This document shows, in pieces, positions 55,891-64,000 of a DNA stretch of 64,000 bases. Each line of letters starts with the position of its first letter. The stretch's first letter is position 1. The stretch comes from Vanilla planifolia (taxonomy: Eukaryota > Streptophyta > Magnoliopsida > Asparagales > Orchidaceae), in contig CM043870.1 of the NCBI GenBank assembly GCA_023846275.1, positions 13,587,527 through 13,651,526 on the forward strand, read 5' to 3'. A program made the position numbers and the translations under genes. Under the pieces are notes generated by a model. That model saw only the letters and a program-made list of their open reading frames with translations. It ran no database searches and had not been told where the DNA came from.

Positions 55891-56114
55891 CAAGTGGTGT
55901 AGTGGACATGACAAATTGAACCTGTCTAGTATCCCCCACACCATCAAAACAAAACTTGGGTTAATCACACCCCAAAGCCATCACTAGAAAAGTGGCACCA
56001 TGTTGACATTGCACTCAATCCTCAAAAAATAGGAGTTCAAACTCTTAACAATCCACATTGGACTATGTTGATGTACCAAATGAATGATGTGAGACACCAA
56101 GAAAGAAAGGTGGA

Positions 56115-57685
56115 GTTTAAAGATATCAAATAAATTGTGCTTTAAATTTCCATTCCAAGGCCTAAGGGAAAAGAGTGCAATGTTTCATTGCATTGAGCTT
56201 GTTAAAGCAAGTCAAATAACAATTTTGTCATCATGATCAAACATTGTTTAAAAAGGCTGCAAATTATAAAAAAAAAACAATAATAATAATAATATATTAT
56301 TATCTATATATTAAATATCATATAATAATGGTTAAATGAGAGAAATTGGGCAAATATAATATAAACAAATCAAAGATAAAATTTTCAAGAAATTTCTTGA
56401 GAAAGTTTCATTGAAATATTTAAAAGATCAAATATAATAACCTTCATCATCAAATGACTTACGAATAGAATAACGTATAAGAATTTTCAAGTCCTAAAAA
56501 AGAAAAAGTAAGAATGAATATTTAATTTGCTAGAGCTTGTTAAGACTAGTTTGTTGATGTTTCATTCATCCCAATAAATTAGTTTTTGAAAATATTGTTA
56601 ATTACAAAAATAAGTAACCACTAATAATAATAAATTAATATTTTGTATTATAAAAACATATGTTAAAGAGAAATTTTGTTAAATTAATGTAATCTTATTT
56701 AACCAAATCAAATCTTTGTAAATTTCATGTAGAGGAAATTTGAGTTAAGCAATAATTTATGGATATAAAAGCAAAAAATTGAAGAAATAAGATAAATTGC
56801 ATGTAAAAATTTTATTATAATACACTATGGTGGTAAGGCGTAACTTCTTTGATAATAAAAAATGCACAAATCAAAACATCTAGTAAAGCTTGCAAAAACG
56901 CTAGAAAACAAAACCTTTAAAAAGGTAAGAATGAATAAACAATTTGGTATAGTTCATGAGGATCAGTCTATTTTTTTCCATTGCTCATACAATTATTGAT
57001 AATTACAATGGTAAATAAGCAAAATAATAAAAAATAATTTTTTAAAAGTTAACAAAGAATTTATTAAATTTGAAATGATATTAAATAGAGAAATATAATA
57101 TAACCAACTAAAAGACAAATATTTGAAGAAGAGAGAAATTATAATTAGGAGTTACATTCCAAGATATTATGTTAAGGTATAATATTCTTGATAGTTAAAC
57201 CATCTATGAATTGAAAAGTCTTAAACAAGGCTAAAACTTGCAAATACCATAGAAAAAAAAATATTTAAAAAATATGAAAATAAATAATTAATTGGATAGA
57301 GCTTGTTAGGATTAGTCCAGTTATGTGTTTTTCATCTCAACTAGACATAGCTTTGAATTACAATGAGTTTCCAAATTAAACCAGCAAAAAATAAAAAACA
57401 AATTATTCTTTTTATATTAATTAAATATATAATAAATCAAAAAATGGAATGATAGTAAGTAACGTTAAAGGTCACAATAGCAAATAATTTTAGTTTCATT
57501 ATAATATAACCAAAAGAAAGAAAAAAAACTTAGATAAAATGAGAAAAAATACAAGAAAAATACATTTCAAGATATTAAGAAGATTAAATATGACAATGAA
57601 AATTGCATAATTAGAAATAAATGAGAAAATCCATTACAAAAAATATTTAAAAATTAAAAAAAATTGAATTTCTTTTTCACTTTGA
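56115..57685 (+). repeat. Block E of the ~415-bp array, plus orientation
   Basis: About four units continue in the same orientation and register as block D after the plastid insertion. Recognisable words include GAGCTTGTTAAG near 56,195, GAGCTTGTTAAGACTAGT near 56,535, AATAAATTAATATTTT near 56,630, and GAGCTTGTTAGGATTAGTCC near 57,299. The last plus-strand words, ATATTTAAAAATT, lie near 57,645. Confidence 0.85.
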
Positions 57686-57689
57686 CTCG

Positions 57690-58420
57690 ATACCGTAACG
57701 ATACAACTCTAAATCTAGTCTTGTTTCATCTGCACATTACCACATTTTCATTATATTACATTGTTTTAATTTATCTCATTCCATGATTATATATTTTCTT
57801 AAGATTAAAATATTATTGTTATTTACTTTTGTAATTTGTGGTAATTCTAAACAAAGTTTCATCGAGATGATAAAATTATCATTAAATATGTTATTTTCGC
57901 AAAATTTTTCTTGGTTTATAATTAAATTTTTTTGTACATAATTTGATGATAAAAAATGTAGTTCTTGATTACCTTAGTATCTTGAAATGAAACTTTTCTT
58001 TTGTAATTTATCTCATTTTTTCAAATTTTTTTCTTTCATTATGTTCTATTATAATGAAATTCTAACACCCCTCTTGTATGGCCTTAACATCACTTCAATT
58101 ACAATATATTACATTACTAACATTCATCATATACTAGATTCATTATATATTTACTTTATATTTTAATAATAATTTATTTTCTATGGTTTTGACATGATTT
58201 ATAAGACATTTTATTCCATACATTATTTGATGATAGAGAATTTTATATTGTACCTCTTTAGCACCTTGGAATGCAACTTTTTTTATAAAATTTATTTTAA
58301 TTCTTTAAATTCTTTTAATCCATTGTTTTATATTATATTGATTAAATTTATCCCATTTTAAACTTTAATATATATCTAATTATTATTAAAATTAAAATTT
58401 ATTTTTATTTAAACTTTTTT
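57690..58420 (-). repeat. Block F of the ~415-bp array, inverted orientation
   Basis: From about 57,700 the words become reverse complements: ACAACTCTAAATCTAG, ATATTACATTGTTTTAATTT and ATCTCATTCC (57,700-57,785), then TAGTATCTTGAAATGAAAC near 57,985 and ATATTACATT near 58,108. The block is about two units long. It ends near 58,420, where the composition changes and the 197-bp repeat region starts. Confidence 0.85.
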
Positions 58421-58429
58421 AGATTGGTA

Positions 58430-59260
58430 TTTCACACCAAGTTTGAGCAACTTCTAGAATGCATAAACCTTGGTGCATACTCCACCTACCAACTTCAATT
58501 TCATCACTAACCATATTGTGCTAATTACTAACACTTCCAAATTCCACGTTGTGACAATCCCATCAAGGAGGAAGGCATGTCTCCTAACAGTGCAACACAA
58601 TATCCATGTGCAATCACCCTACGTCACTAAAAAATTCCTAAAAGCAATTTACACTTTCTGAGTCACCAACAACTACAAACATTGTAGGACACATGGTGGA
58701 TGTGCTGGCCATCGTGTGTGCAAATAATTCATTACCATGCATGTCAAAAGTGCACCTCTGCATGTGCTCAATGTGATATAGTGCACGATGTGCTCTATTA
58801 TGAGTGTAGTTATAGTATTGCATTGCTAAGGTTACAACAAAGCATGCACAAACCTATTGCATAGTGCTCCATCCAACTTCTGCTTCACTTCAGGCCACAC
58901 CATGCTTCAACTCATGGAAAATAACTCATTGCCATGCATGTCAAAAGTGCACCACTACATGGGCTCATTGTGTTATAGTGCACCAAGTGCTCTATTATGA
59001 GTGTAGTTATAGTAGTGCATAGCTAGTGTTACAGCTAAGCATACACAAAGCTATCACATAGTGCTCCATCCAACTTCTGCTTCACATAGGCCACACCATA
59101 AGATGCACACATCTTGTTCATCATGCTTGCACACACTATTTTTAATGCACATAATGTTTTATTGTATATAGTAATAATAATGTGTAGCTAGGGTTATAGC
59201 ATACCATGCACAAACCCTAGCACATATTATACCATCCAACTTCCACCATCTTGCTGGAAA
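58430..59260. repeat. 197-bp tandem repeat region, two clear and at least two decayed copies
   Basis: Two adjacent copies are very similar. CATGCATGTCAAAAGTGCAC occurs at 58,736 and 58,933, and CCATCCAACTTCTGCTTCAC at about 58,870 and 59,067, a spacing of exactly 197 bp. Both contain CTCTATTATGAGTGTAGTTA. A third, shortened copy ends with CCATCCAACTTCCACC near 59,234 (166 bp on), and an older copy ends with ACCTACCAACTTCAA near 58,485. The region is less AT-rich than its surroundings and unrelated to the 415-bp family. I see no protein-coding signal. The short frames at 58,470-58,661 and 58,638-58,823 follow the repeat and are not conserved. Confidence 0.85.
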
Positions 59261-59697
59261 TGTTGCACGAAACATTGCCCATTAAGAGCTACATATGCAA
59301 CTATTTCATCAAGGAAGATGGCCAGTTTCCCAATAGAACGTCACCTTATCCATGCCACAATATCCAATATAGCCACAAATTCCTAAACAATGTCAGACTT
59401 TTCAATCCTGACTAGCCGTACACACTTCATGTCATTCAACGCATGTAAAATGTCTTTCACATGCATGCAAAGTGTTGCAATGATTTTAATTCTTTGCCAA
59501 ACATGCACAATGCTACAGTGCATGCAATTCTCTATCACATGCACAAGAAGTGTGCATCAAAAGCTATAGCCTCACATGCACAAATTATACACAACTCAGA
59601 TTTGCTAAGTTTTCACCTATTTTGAGTTGATTATTTGATGCCTAAAGAAGGCTTCGATAGGTGTCTCTCCGAACTTGTCCCCTAACAAGCATGCATC
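58736..59697. promoter_or_regulatory. Cluster of CATGCA (RY-type) words
   Basis: At least ten copies of CATGCA or its complement TGCATG lie between 58,736 and 59,697, for example at 58,736, 58,758, 58,843, 58,933, 59,205, 59,460, 59,503, 59,521, 59,537, 59,575 and 59,691. CATGCA is the core of the RY element bound by plant B3 transcription factors such as ABI3, FUS3 and LEC2. Part of the cluster comes from the 197-bp repeat. The rest (59,460-59,697) lies beyond the clear copies. No gene lies beside it, so a regulatory role is not shown and the cluster may be only a property of the repeat. Confidence 0.3.
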
Positions 59698-59870
59698 AAT
59701 TAACTCCTATCATGTGAGTATCTTAAGCAATCTACTAACTATCGAATGGACAATACTAGGAGCCCATGTCCAACCCAGAGCAAATCCTTTTCCCAAAGTT
59801 ATAAATACATTTTGTGAAATTTGCTTGGCTACATTACTCCATCAACAAGAGGTTGTTCACCTTGGAGACA
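59261..59870. other. Unassigned interval with continuing TGCA/CATG-rich sequence
   Basis: The composition resembles the 197-bp repeat region but I could not fix a period. The open frame at 59,675-59,878 has no recognised motif. Confidence 0.4.
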
Positions 59871-59879
59871 TGGTGTAGT

Positions 59880-60300
59880 CATCAGTATGACCTGGCATGG
59901 AAGGCACTCAACCATCAAAAATTTCAATGATGTGTATCTCCTCTGATGAAATCCAACAACCTTAGTCCATCTTGCCTAATGTCTAATTATTTAGTTGTTT
60001 CATTAGCCATTTTGAAAAAATTATTTTAACATGTCTATAAAAGCTTTTTAAGCTGTTTCGTTACATGTTTTCAAATAGCTTATTACACTTTCTAATAGTT
60101 ATAGTCAAAATTTTTTTGTAAATACCCAACCATTATAAATAGAATTAGTGAACATGAATCAATCTCTGAGATCTCAACAAAGTGCTCCTCAATATTCTAT
60201 TGTTGTAAATTCTACTAGCAGTAACTACGAGTTCTACTTAAATCGTCAAATTTTTCCCTCTAAGCCTTGCACATATAAACATTCAAATTTTCATATCTTT
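59880..60300 (+). other. LTR-like stretch, possibly a solo LTR (tentative)
   Basis: The stretch reads like the U3-R part of a plant LTR. TAATTATTTAGTTG lies upstream, a TATA-like TATAAATAG at about 60,136 follows, and then comes GTGAACATGAATCAATCTCT of the kind seen after LTR promoters. I found no partner copy in the window, no firm TG...CA ends and no target-site duplication, so it could equally be other AT-rich intergenic DNA. Confidence 0.25.
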
Positions 60301-60666
60301 TCTAAAATGTAAGATTTTTTTATCTTGTTCCATTAATCAACAAGCATAAAAAATTCTACAGATTTAACAAATTTTTTTCATCTTGCAATAGTTTTCACTT
60401 TTTCTCGAGTTGGGTGGCCTAGCATTTGCAAATGTCTGAGATTGAATTTGTCAAAGCTAGGGTTATAGTTGAACCAGTAAAAGCTAGTAGGTTGAGATGA
60501 ACCTTAAGAAAAAAATCTCAAGTGGTAGCCATTTCTTAGTGGTTTTTTTCTTATGCTTGGTTAGGGGTGGACGTATATTATAATTTGATTTGAACCACCA
60601 AAACATTCTGGTGTCCCATTTTCGTTTTTATCTTCATTTTTATCATATTAAAGAAATAATATATAA

Positions 60667-60701
<35 letters not shown>

Positions 60702-61439
60702 ATCAAGGTTTTTTATAAACATAAAGTTATTTTTGAGAATGAAATTTATTTAAAATAATAAAAAATTTTTAAGACTATAATTCACTCCCTTGTTATTAGA
60801 TTTGCACAAAAATTTTACTTTTGATAGCATTAAAGAAATGGTGTGTAACAAAACTTCATGACATTCTTAGTATCTTTATTAATAAGATTAGGAAATCCAA
60901 GAGCTTGAACTTAAATAATCTATCAACAACTTAACTAAGTCGAAACATGATCTTTTAGAAAAATGTATTTGCTTCTTACCACACAACCATGGCTTTAGAA
61001 GAAGCATGGTGGTGGTAGGGTGCTAAGCTTAATTAGGCTACACTTGGGGATGAAAGAACTAATTTTATTTCTAGGTGACTTCTACCTCTTCTTCCAAGAG
61101 AAATTGTAACCACAAACTTAAAAATGACATCAAGGAACTAATGGCCTCCTTAACTTAGATTAAATAAATTTTTTCTAGTATTCAATAAGAAGTCATGTAG
61201 CCAAGTGCATAGTGAGCTTCCTCTATCATTCCAACCTTAGAAAACTATTAGTAATGAACATGTGGCTACACTTGTGTCTCTTAGTGATTAGGGGATCATA
61301 TTTTTTGTGATGTCTATAAAATAAAAATAAATCCCTTGGGATGGATATCTTCTAATTTGACTTTGTGCATTGTTATTAAAAGATCACACAAATGGACATT
61401 GTTATAGCAGTAAAATAATTATTTAAAGATAGCTTTATT
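60301..61439. other. Unassigned interval left of the LINE
   Basis: No recognised coding or repeat structure apart from the AT tract at 60,661-60,699. The 3' end and poly(A) of the minus-strand LINE would be expected here as a T-rich run on the plus strand, but I see no clear one. Confidence 0.4.
60661..60699. repeat. AT microsatellite
   Basis: Imperfect alternating A/T tract of about 39 bp with one AC interruption. Confidence 0.9.
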
Positions 61440-61479
61440 ACAAAAAGATGGAAAAACACAATGATCAAACTTATCTTTA

Positions 61480-61905
61480 AAGCCCAAAGAGCACCCCAAC
61501 ATGAGCAATGTGTTGTAAGGTAGTGACAAAATTTTTGGTCGCTAGACCAAAGGTTGGGCATCCAACAATCACTACTTAAGAGCAAGTTGTCCTCATAGAA
61601 ATCCGTATTGTTGTCATCCACAATCTTCCAAACAAAACCCTCAATCGCACGAGTAAGAGCCTCCATGAAAAGCTTGCAAGCGTGAGAAGCACCACGGGGG
61701 ACCTTGCATAGATTTTTACCCAAGGGGTACTTCTTCCTTATAATATCCACCCAAAGACTCTCATCATGTTGTAAAATTCTCCTGCAGTGTTTCATAATCA
61801 AAGCATGCCTCCACTCCTTAAGGTCAAATAGGCCAACCCCCCAACTCCTTTGGGAGGGTAACAGTGTTCTAGTCAGCATAATGAATGGAATGATTATGGC
61901 GAGTA
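61480..61905 (-). pseudogene. LINE ORF2 C-terminal segment upstream of the zinc-finger region
   Basis: After a frame change at the G run (complement of 61,837-61,842) the minus strand reads GVGLFDLKEWRHALIMKHCR, then LWVDIIRKKYPLGKN, GASHACKLFMEAL and VWKIVDDNNTDFYED. These match the plant LINE segments usually written GGLG...L, W......KY, W..I and W.IGDG..I.FW.D. In this family a zinc-binding domain (zf-RVT) normally follows, and in some lineages an RNase H. Here the similarity fades after about 61,510 and the terminal domain is missing or unrecognisable. Confidence 0.88.
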
Positions 61906-63191
61906 CCACACAATAGGAACCTCCGCATCCTCTGCTGAATAGCCTCCAGAGGCCTCATAAGAACCACACAGTGACTCAGCACAAATTTAGTAATAGCACC
62001 AATGACCGCCTTCATCTTGGGAACCCTTCCAGCCAGTGATAGGTGCCTCATGCTCCATTTGGCAATCTGAGTCTCAATCCTCTGAATAACAAAGTTGAAA
62101 TCACCCTTATTGAGGCGAGTAGCCGAAATGGGAATGCCCAGAAAGAAAAGTATGGTGCCCCTCGGAATCATAAGTTTCTTCGCCATATGGCATTTCCTCC
62201 TAATCCTTATACTCCTACTAAAGAAGAGGCTAAACTTCGCCAGGTAGAGATTAAGTCTAGTGTGCTTAATGAAGTGCAAAAGTAAGTTCTTGATAGCATT
62301 TATAGATGTGAGAGAGGCCAATGCATAAATGATAATATCATTTGCATAAAGGAGATGAGAAATAATGGGGGTAGTAGTAGCACAGAAAAAACCAAGCAAG
62401 GCTTGTTCCGCATGTTTCCGTGACAACATGGAGAAAAACTCTATCACCATAGTGAATAGATATGGGGAGAGAGGACATCACTGACAAAGCCATCTAACAG
62501 TATGAATCTATGGGAGTCCGTCACCGTTAAGTAGAACCCCAAATCTTGGGACCACAATATAAGCCACATCCCAATCACACCAGATCGCAAGAAAACCCAT
62601 CAATTGCATCATCTCCATTACAAATTGCCACCTAATGCTGTCGTATGCCGGCTACATGTCCAGCTTAAGAGCCATCAACACAGCCCTTGAAGAAGAGGCA
62701 TGCATCCTAACCTCCATCTCCTGGGCCATAAAAATATTCTCAAAAATGGATCTACAAGGGAGAAAAACCAGCTGCTCTCTAGCAATAATATCTGACAGAA
62801 CACCCTTGAGTCTTTCAACCATAATCTTGGCCACAATCTTGTATATAACTTTACATAGGCTAATGGGTCTAAAATGCTCTAGCTTACATGCATCCTGTCT
62901 CTTGGGAATAAGAACCATGAACATGTCCTTCCAAGATGTGCGCACACGCCGCTCCTTAAAGAAGCAAAAGATATCCAGGATAATATCATCCTTAGTGATC
63001 ATTTAGTAACCCTTGATAAACTCAAAAGTGATGCCATCCAACCCAGGTGCCTTTTTTCTCCAAAAAGTCCTAATTGTAGTAGAAACCGCCTCCATTGTGA
63101 GATCATGAGTCAGCATTAATTTTTTTGCCATAGTAATGCAGTTGTGAGACAAGTGATGGATTGAAGGTAACACTCTAGAATCGCCCCCCAT
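61880..63191 (-). pseudogene. LINE reverse transcriptase domain
   Basis: The RT motifs appear in order. KKAPGLDGITFEF is near 63,045-63,005, then VLIPKRQDACKLEHFRPISL near 62,915-62,860, and the KLDM...AYDSIRW block with catalytic motif A Asp at about 62,660-62,630. CPLSPY is near 62,470, followed by ISHLLYANDIIIY near 62,360-62,325 and LGIPIS near 62,130. The catalytic box reads YAND where active elements have YADD: the codon at 62,340-62,342 is AAT instead of GAT, a single transition. KAVIGAI and RMRRFL near 61,990-61,915 close the domain. One frame runs throughout, with stops listed under the parent element. The domain would copy the element's RNA at the nicked target, but this copy cannot be active. 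Confidence 0.95.
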
Positions 63192-63199
63192 TTGGTACC

Positions 63200-63610
63200 G
63201 AAGTACTCATTAGGATGGCGCCTATACTAGCCAAAGTCTCCACCTCTTCACTTGCCTCATCCTTGAGTTTAATGATAAGATTGTACATCTAGATGTAGCA
63301 GTAGCATGAAAGAAACCCGTGTTCTTATCACCCAAGCAAGCCTGGTGATTCTTAGCAAGTTGCCACCACTACTCCTCCAAGGCATGCCATTTGTGGAACT
63401 TTGAGATTAAATTTCCAAGATGGGTGTTCTCCTCCTCATTAAGTCCTTGAATTGGCTCCTTCCCATACAGGTAAGTGATCATCCTCTCCTTTTCCCTGTT
63501 AGTCCACATAATATCCTTCATGTCCCTTTTACACCAAATGTGAAGGGCCACCAAGCTCCTATGGAATTTAGTGGTTAAGGAGTCCATCCTATTCCCACTA
63601 GCCATTCTCC
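63200..63610 (-). pseudogene. LINE ORF2 linker between endonuclease and reverse transcriptase
   Basis: The segment begins after the endonuclease with SLVALHIWCKRDMKD. This is the usual Trp-containing helix after the endonuclease in plant L1 elements (family: L..W....F). It runs through a charged EKERM...EENTHLGNL region to the W.Q...GDKNTGFFH motif (family: GD.NT.FFH) at about 63,330-63,300. A stop at 63,369-63,371 interrupts it in frame. Its frame near 63,200 is uncertain. Confidence 0.85.
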
Positions 63611-63617
63611 CCCATGC

Positions 63618-64000
63618 TTATCTAACAATGCCCATCGAATTTGGATAATCAAGCCAAATGCTCTCAAAATGGTACCTCGTCTTTGCTAGCTTTATGCTTC
63701 TCATCCCAAAATAAATCACCAAAGGGCAATGATCCAACCCCACATGTGCAAGGTGAGTAACTAGAGTGGTAGGGAAGGCATTCAGTCCCTCCAAGTTGAT
63801 GAGAACTCTATCCAATCTCTCCAAGATCTTGGCACTACCCTGCCTGCCATTGCATCAGGTATATCTATTCCCCACAAAACCGAGGTCTGTGAGCTTGAGC
63901 ACTTGCATGATATCAAAAAATTCCTACTGCCCAAGTCCACAATAGAAAATCTTTCTCCGACATTTCTCCTCCAAGGACAAAAAAACATTGAAATCCTCCC
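63618..64000 (-). pseudogene. LINE apurinic endonuclease domain, C-terminal part
   Basis: The readable parts include FSIVDLGSRNF, a GNRYT.CNGRQGS segment spanning about 63,870-63,835 (family: G..FTW.N.), then ERLDRVLINLEG (family: LDR.L.N) at about 63,820-63,785, and GLDHCPLVIYF at about 63,745-63,715. The last corresponds to the SDH.P motif with the conserved Asp and His of the endonuclease active site. A TGA at 63,854-63,856 (complement) replaces the usual Trp of the FTW-type motif. The frame changes between the rightmost segment and 63,824. The N-terminal catalytic residues are beyond the window edge. Confidence 0.88.

Larger units (their letters stand above)
54419..56114 (+). other. Nuclear plastid DNA insertion (NUPT) inside an array unit
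   Basis: The array stops within a unit at the word resembling GTAATATAACCAAATC (54,400-54,418). It resumes at about 56,115 with the next part of the same unit (AAATAAATTGTG...CATTCCAAGG). The roughly 1.7 kb between them contains a decayed plastid rpl16 gene, described separately. Sequence from about 55,890 to 56,114 is not assigned. It could be the diverged end of rpl16 and the spacer towards rpl14, its usual plastid neighbour, or filler DNA. A few tens of base pairs of the array unit seem to be missing at the insertion site. Confidence 0.8.
61440..64000 (-). mobile_element. L1-type LINE, ORF2 region, minus strand, running off the right edge
   Basis: The minus strand encodes an L1-type ORF2 product in order: endonuclease C-terminus (from the right edge to about 63,618), linker with GDKNTGFFH (about 63,300-63,330), reverse transcriptase (about 63,190-61,900) and the beginning of the C-terminal region (to about 61,480). 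From about 63,190 to 61,869 one frame persists, interrupted only by stop codons at 63,003-63,005, 62,652-62,654, 62,508-62,510, 62,478-62,480 and 61,869-61,871. At least one frame change follows near a C run at 61,837-61,842. Plus-strand open frames across this stretch are shadows. The 5' part (ORF1, endonuclease N-terminus) lies outside the window. The zinc-finger end and poly(A) are not seen, so the 3' end is truncated or decayed. The LINE is much better preserved than the rest of the window, which suggests it is among the youngest insertions. Confidence 0.95.

Noticed and set aside
55786-55968. Minus-strand 60-residue frame over the plastid insertion
   Set aside because: It is the shadow of rpl16 exon 2, whose plus-strand translation matches plastid L16.
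62043-63006. Plus-strand open frames of 80 and 123 residues (and 61,704-61,916)
   Set aside because: They are antisense shadows of the LINE reverse transcriptase and C-terminal region on the minus strand.

Overview
This window looks like nuclear DNA from a seed plant with a large, repeat-rich genome. The support is a plant L1-type LINE, Ty1/copia and Ty3/gypsy relics of plant type, a decayed copy of plastid rpl16 with its group II intron, and strongly AT-rich DNA with no intact host gene. I cannot name the species. I found no tRNA, rRNA, CRISPR array or working protein-coding gene.

The dominant structure is a very old, highly diverged tandem array. Its unit is about 415 bp, and landmark words recur mostly every 405-425 bp. 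By summing block lengths I estimate about 90 units over roughly 37 kb. The array lies in six blocks: 1-9,060 (+), 9,075-14,940 (-), 14,945-16,200 (+), 35,700-54,418 (+), 56,115-57,685 (+) and 57,690-58,420 (-). It therefore changes orientation at about 9.07, 14.94 and 57.69 kb. Each unit carries short inverted repeats and a partial internal duplication. I see no conserved reading frame in it, so it is best read as satellite-like DNA.

The array is interrupted twice. The first gap (16.2-35.7 kb) holds small local tandem duplications, an RNase H relic, a three-copy 271-bp tandem repeat, a Ty3/gypsy pol relic (+), a possible tRNA-derived SINE ending in a TA tract, and a Ty1/copia relic (-). Much of that gap stays unassigned. 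The second gap (54.42-56.11 kb) sits inside one array unit and is a nuclear plastid DNA copy (NUPT): rpl16 exon 1 edge, intron with recognisable domain V, and exon 2.

To the right of the array (58.43-64 kb) are a 197-bp tandem repeat rich in CATGCA words, about 1.8 kb of weakly characterised DNA with one LTR-like stretch, and a LINE on the minus strand that runs off the right edge. The LINE is the best preserved coding relic. Its endonuclease C-terminus, linker, reverse transcriptase and start of the C-terminal region are still readable, but in-frame stops and at least one frame change break it.

No new multi-gene system is visible. The item most worth follow-up is the 415-bp array: its inversions, its inverted repeats and its subfamily structure.
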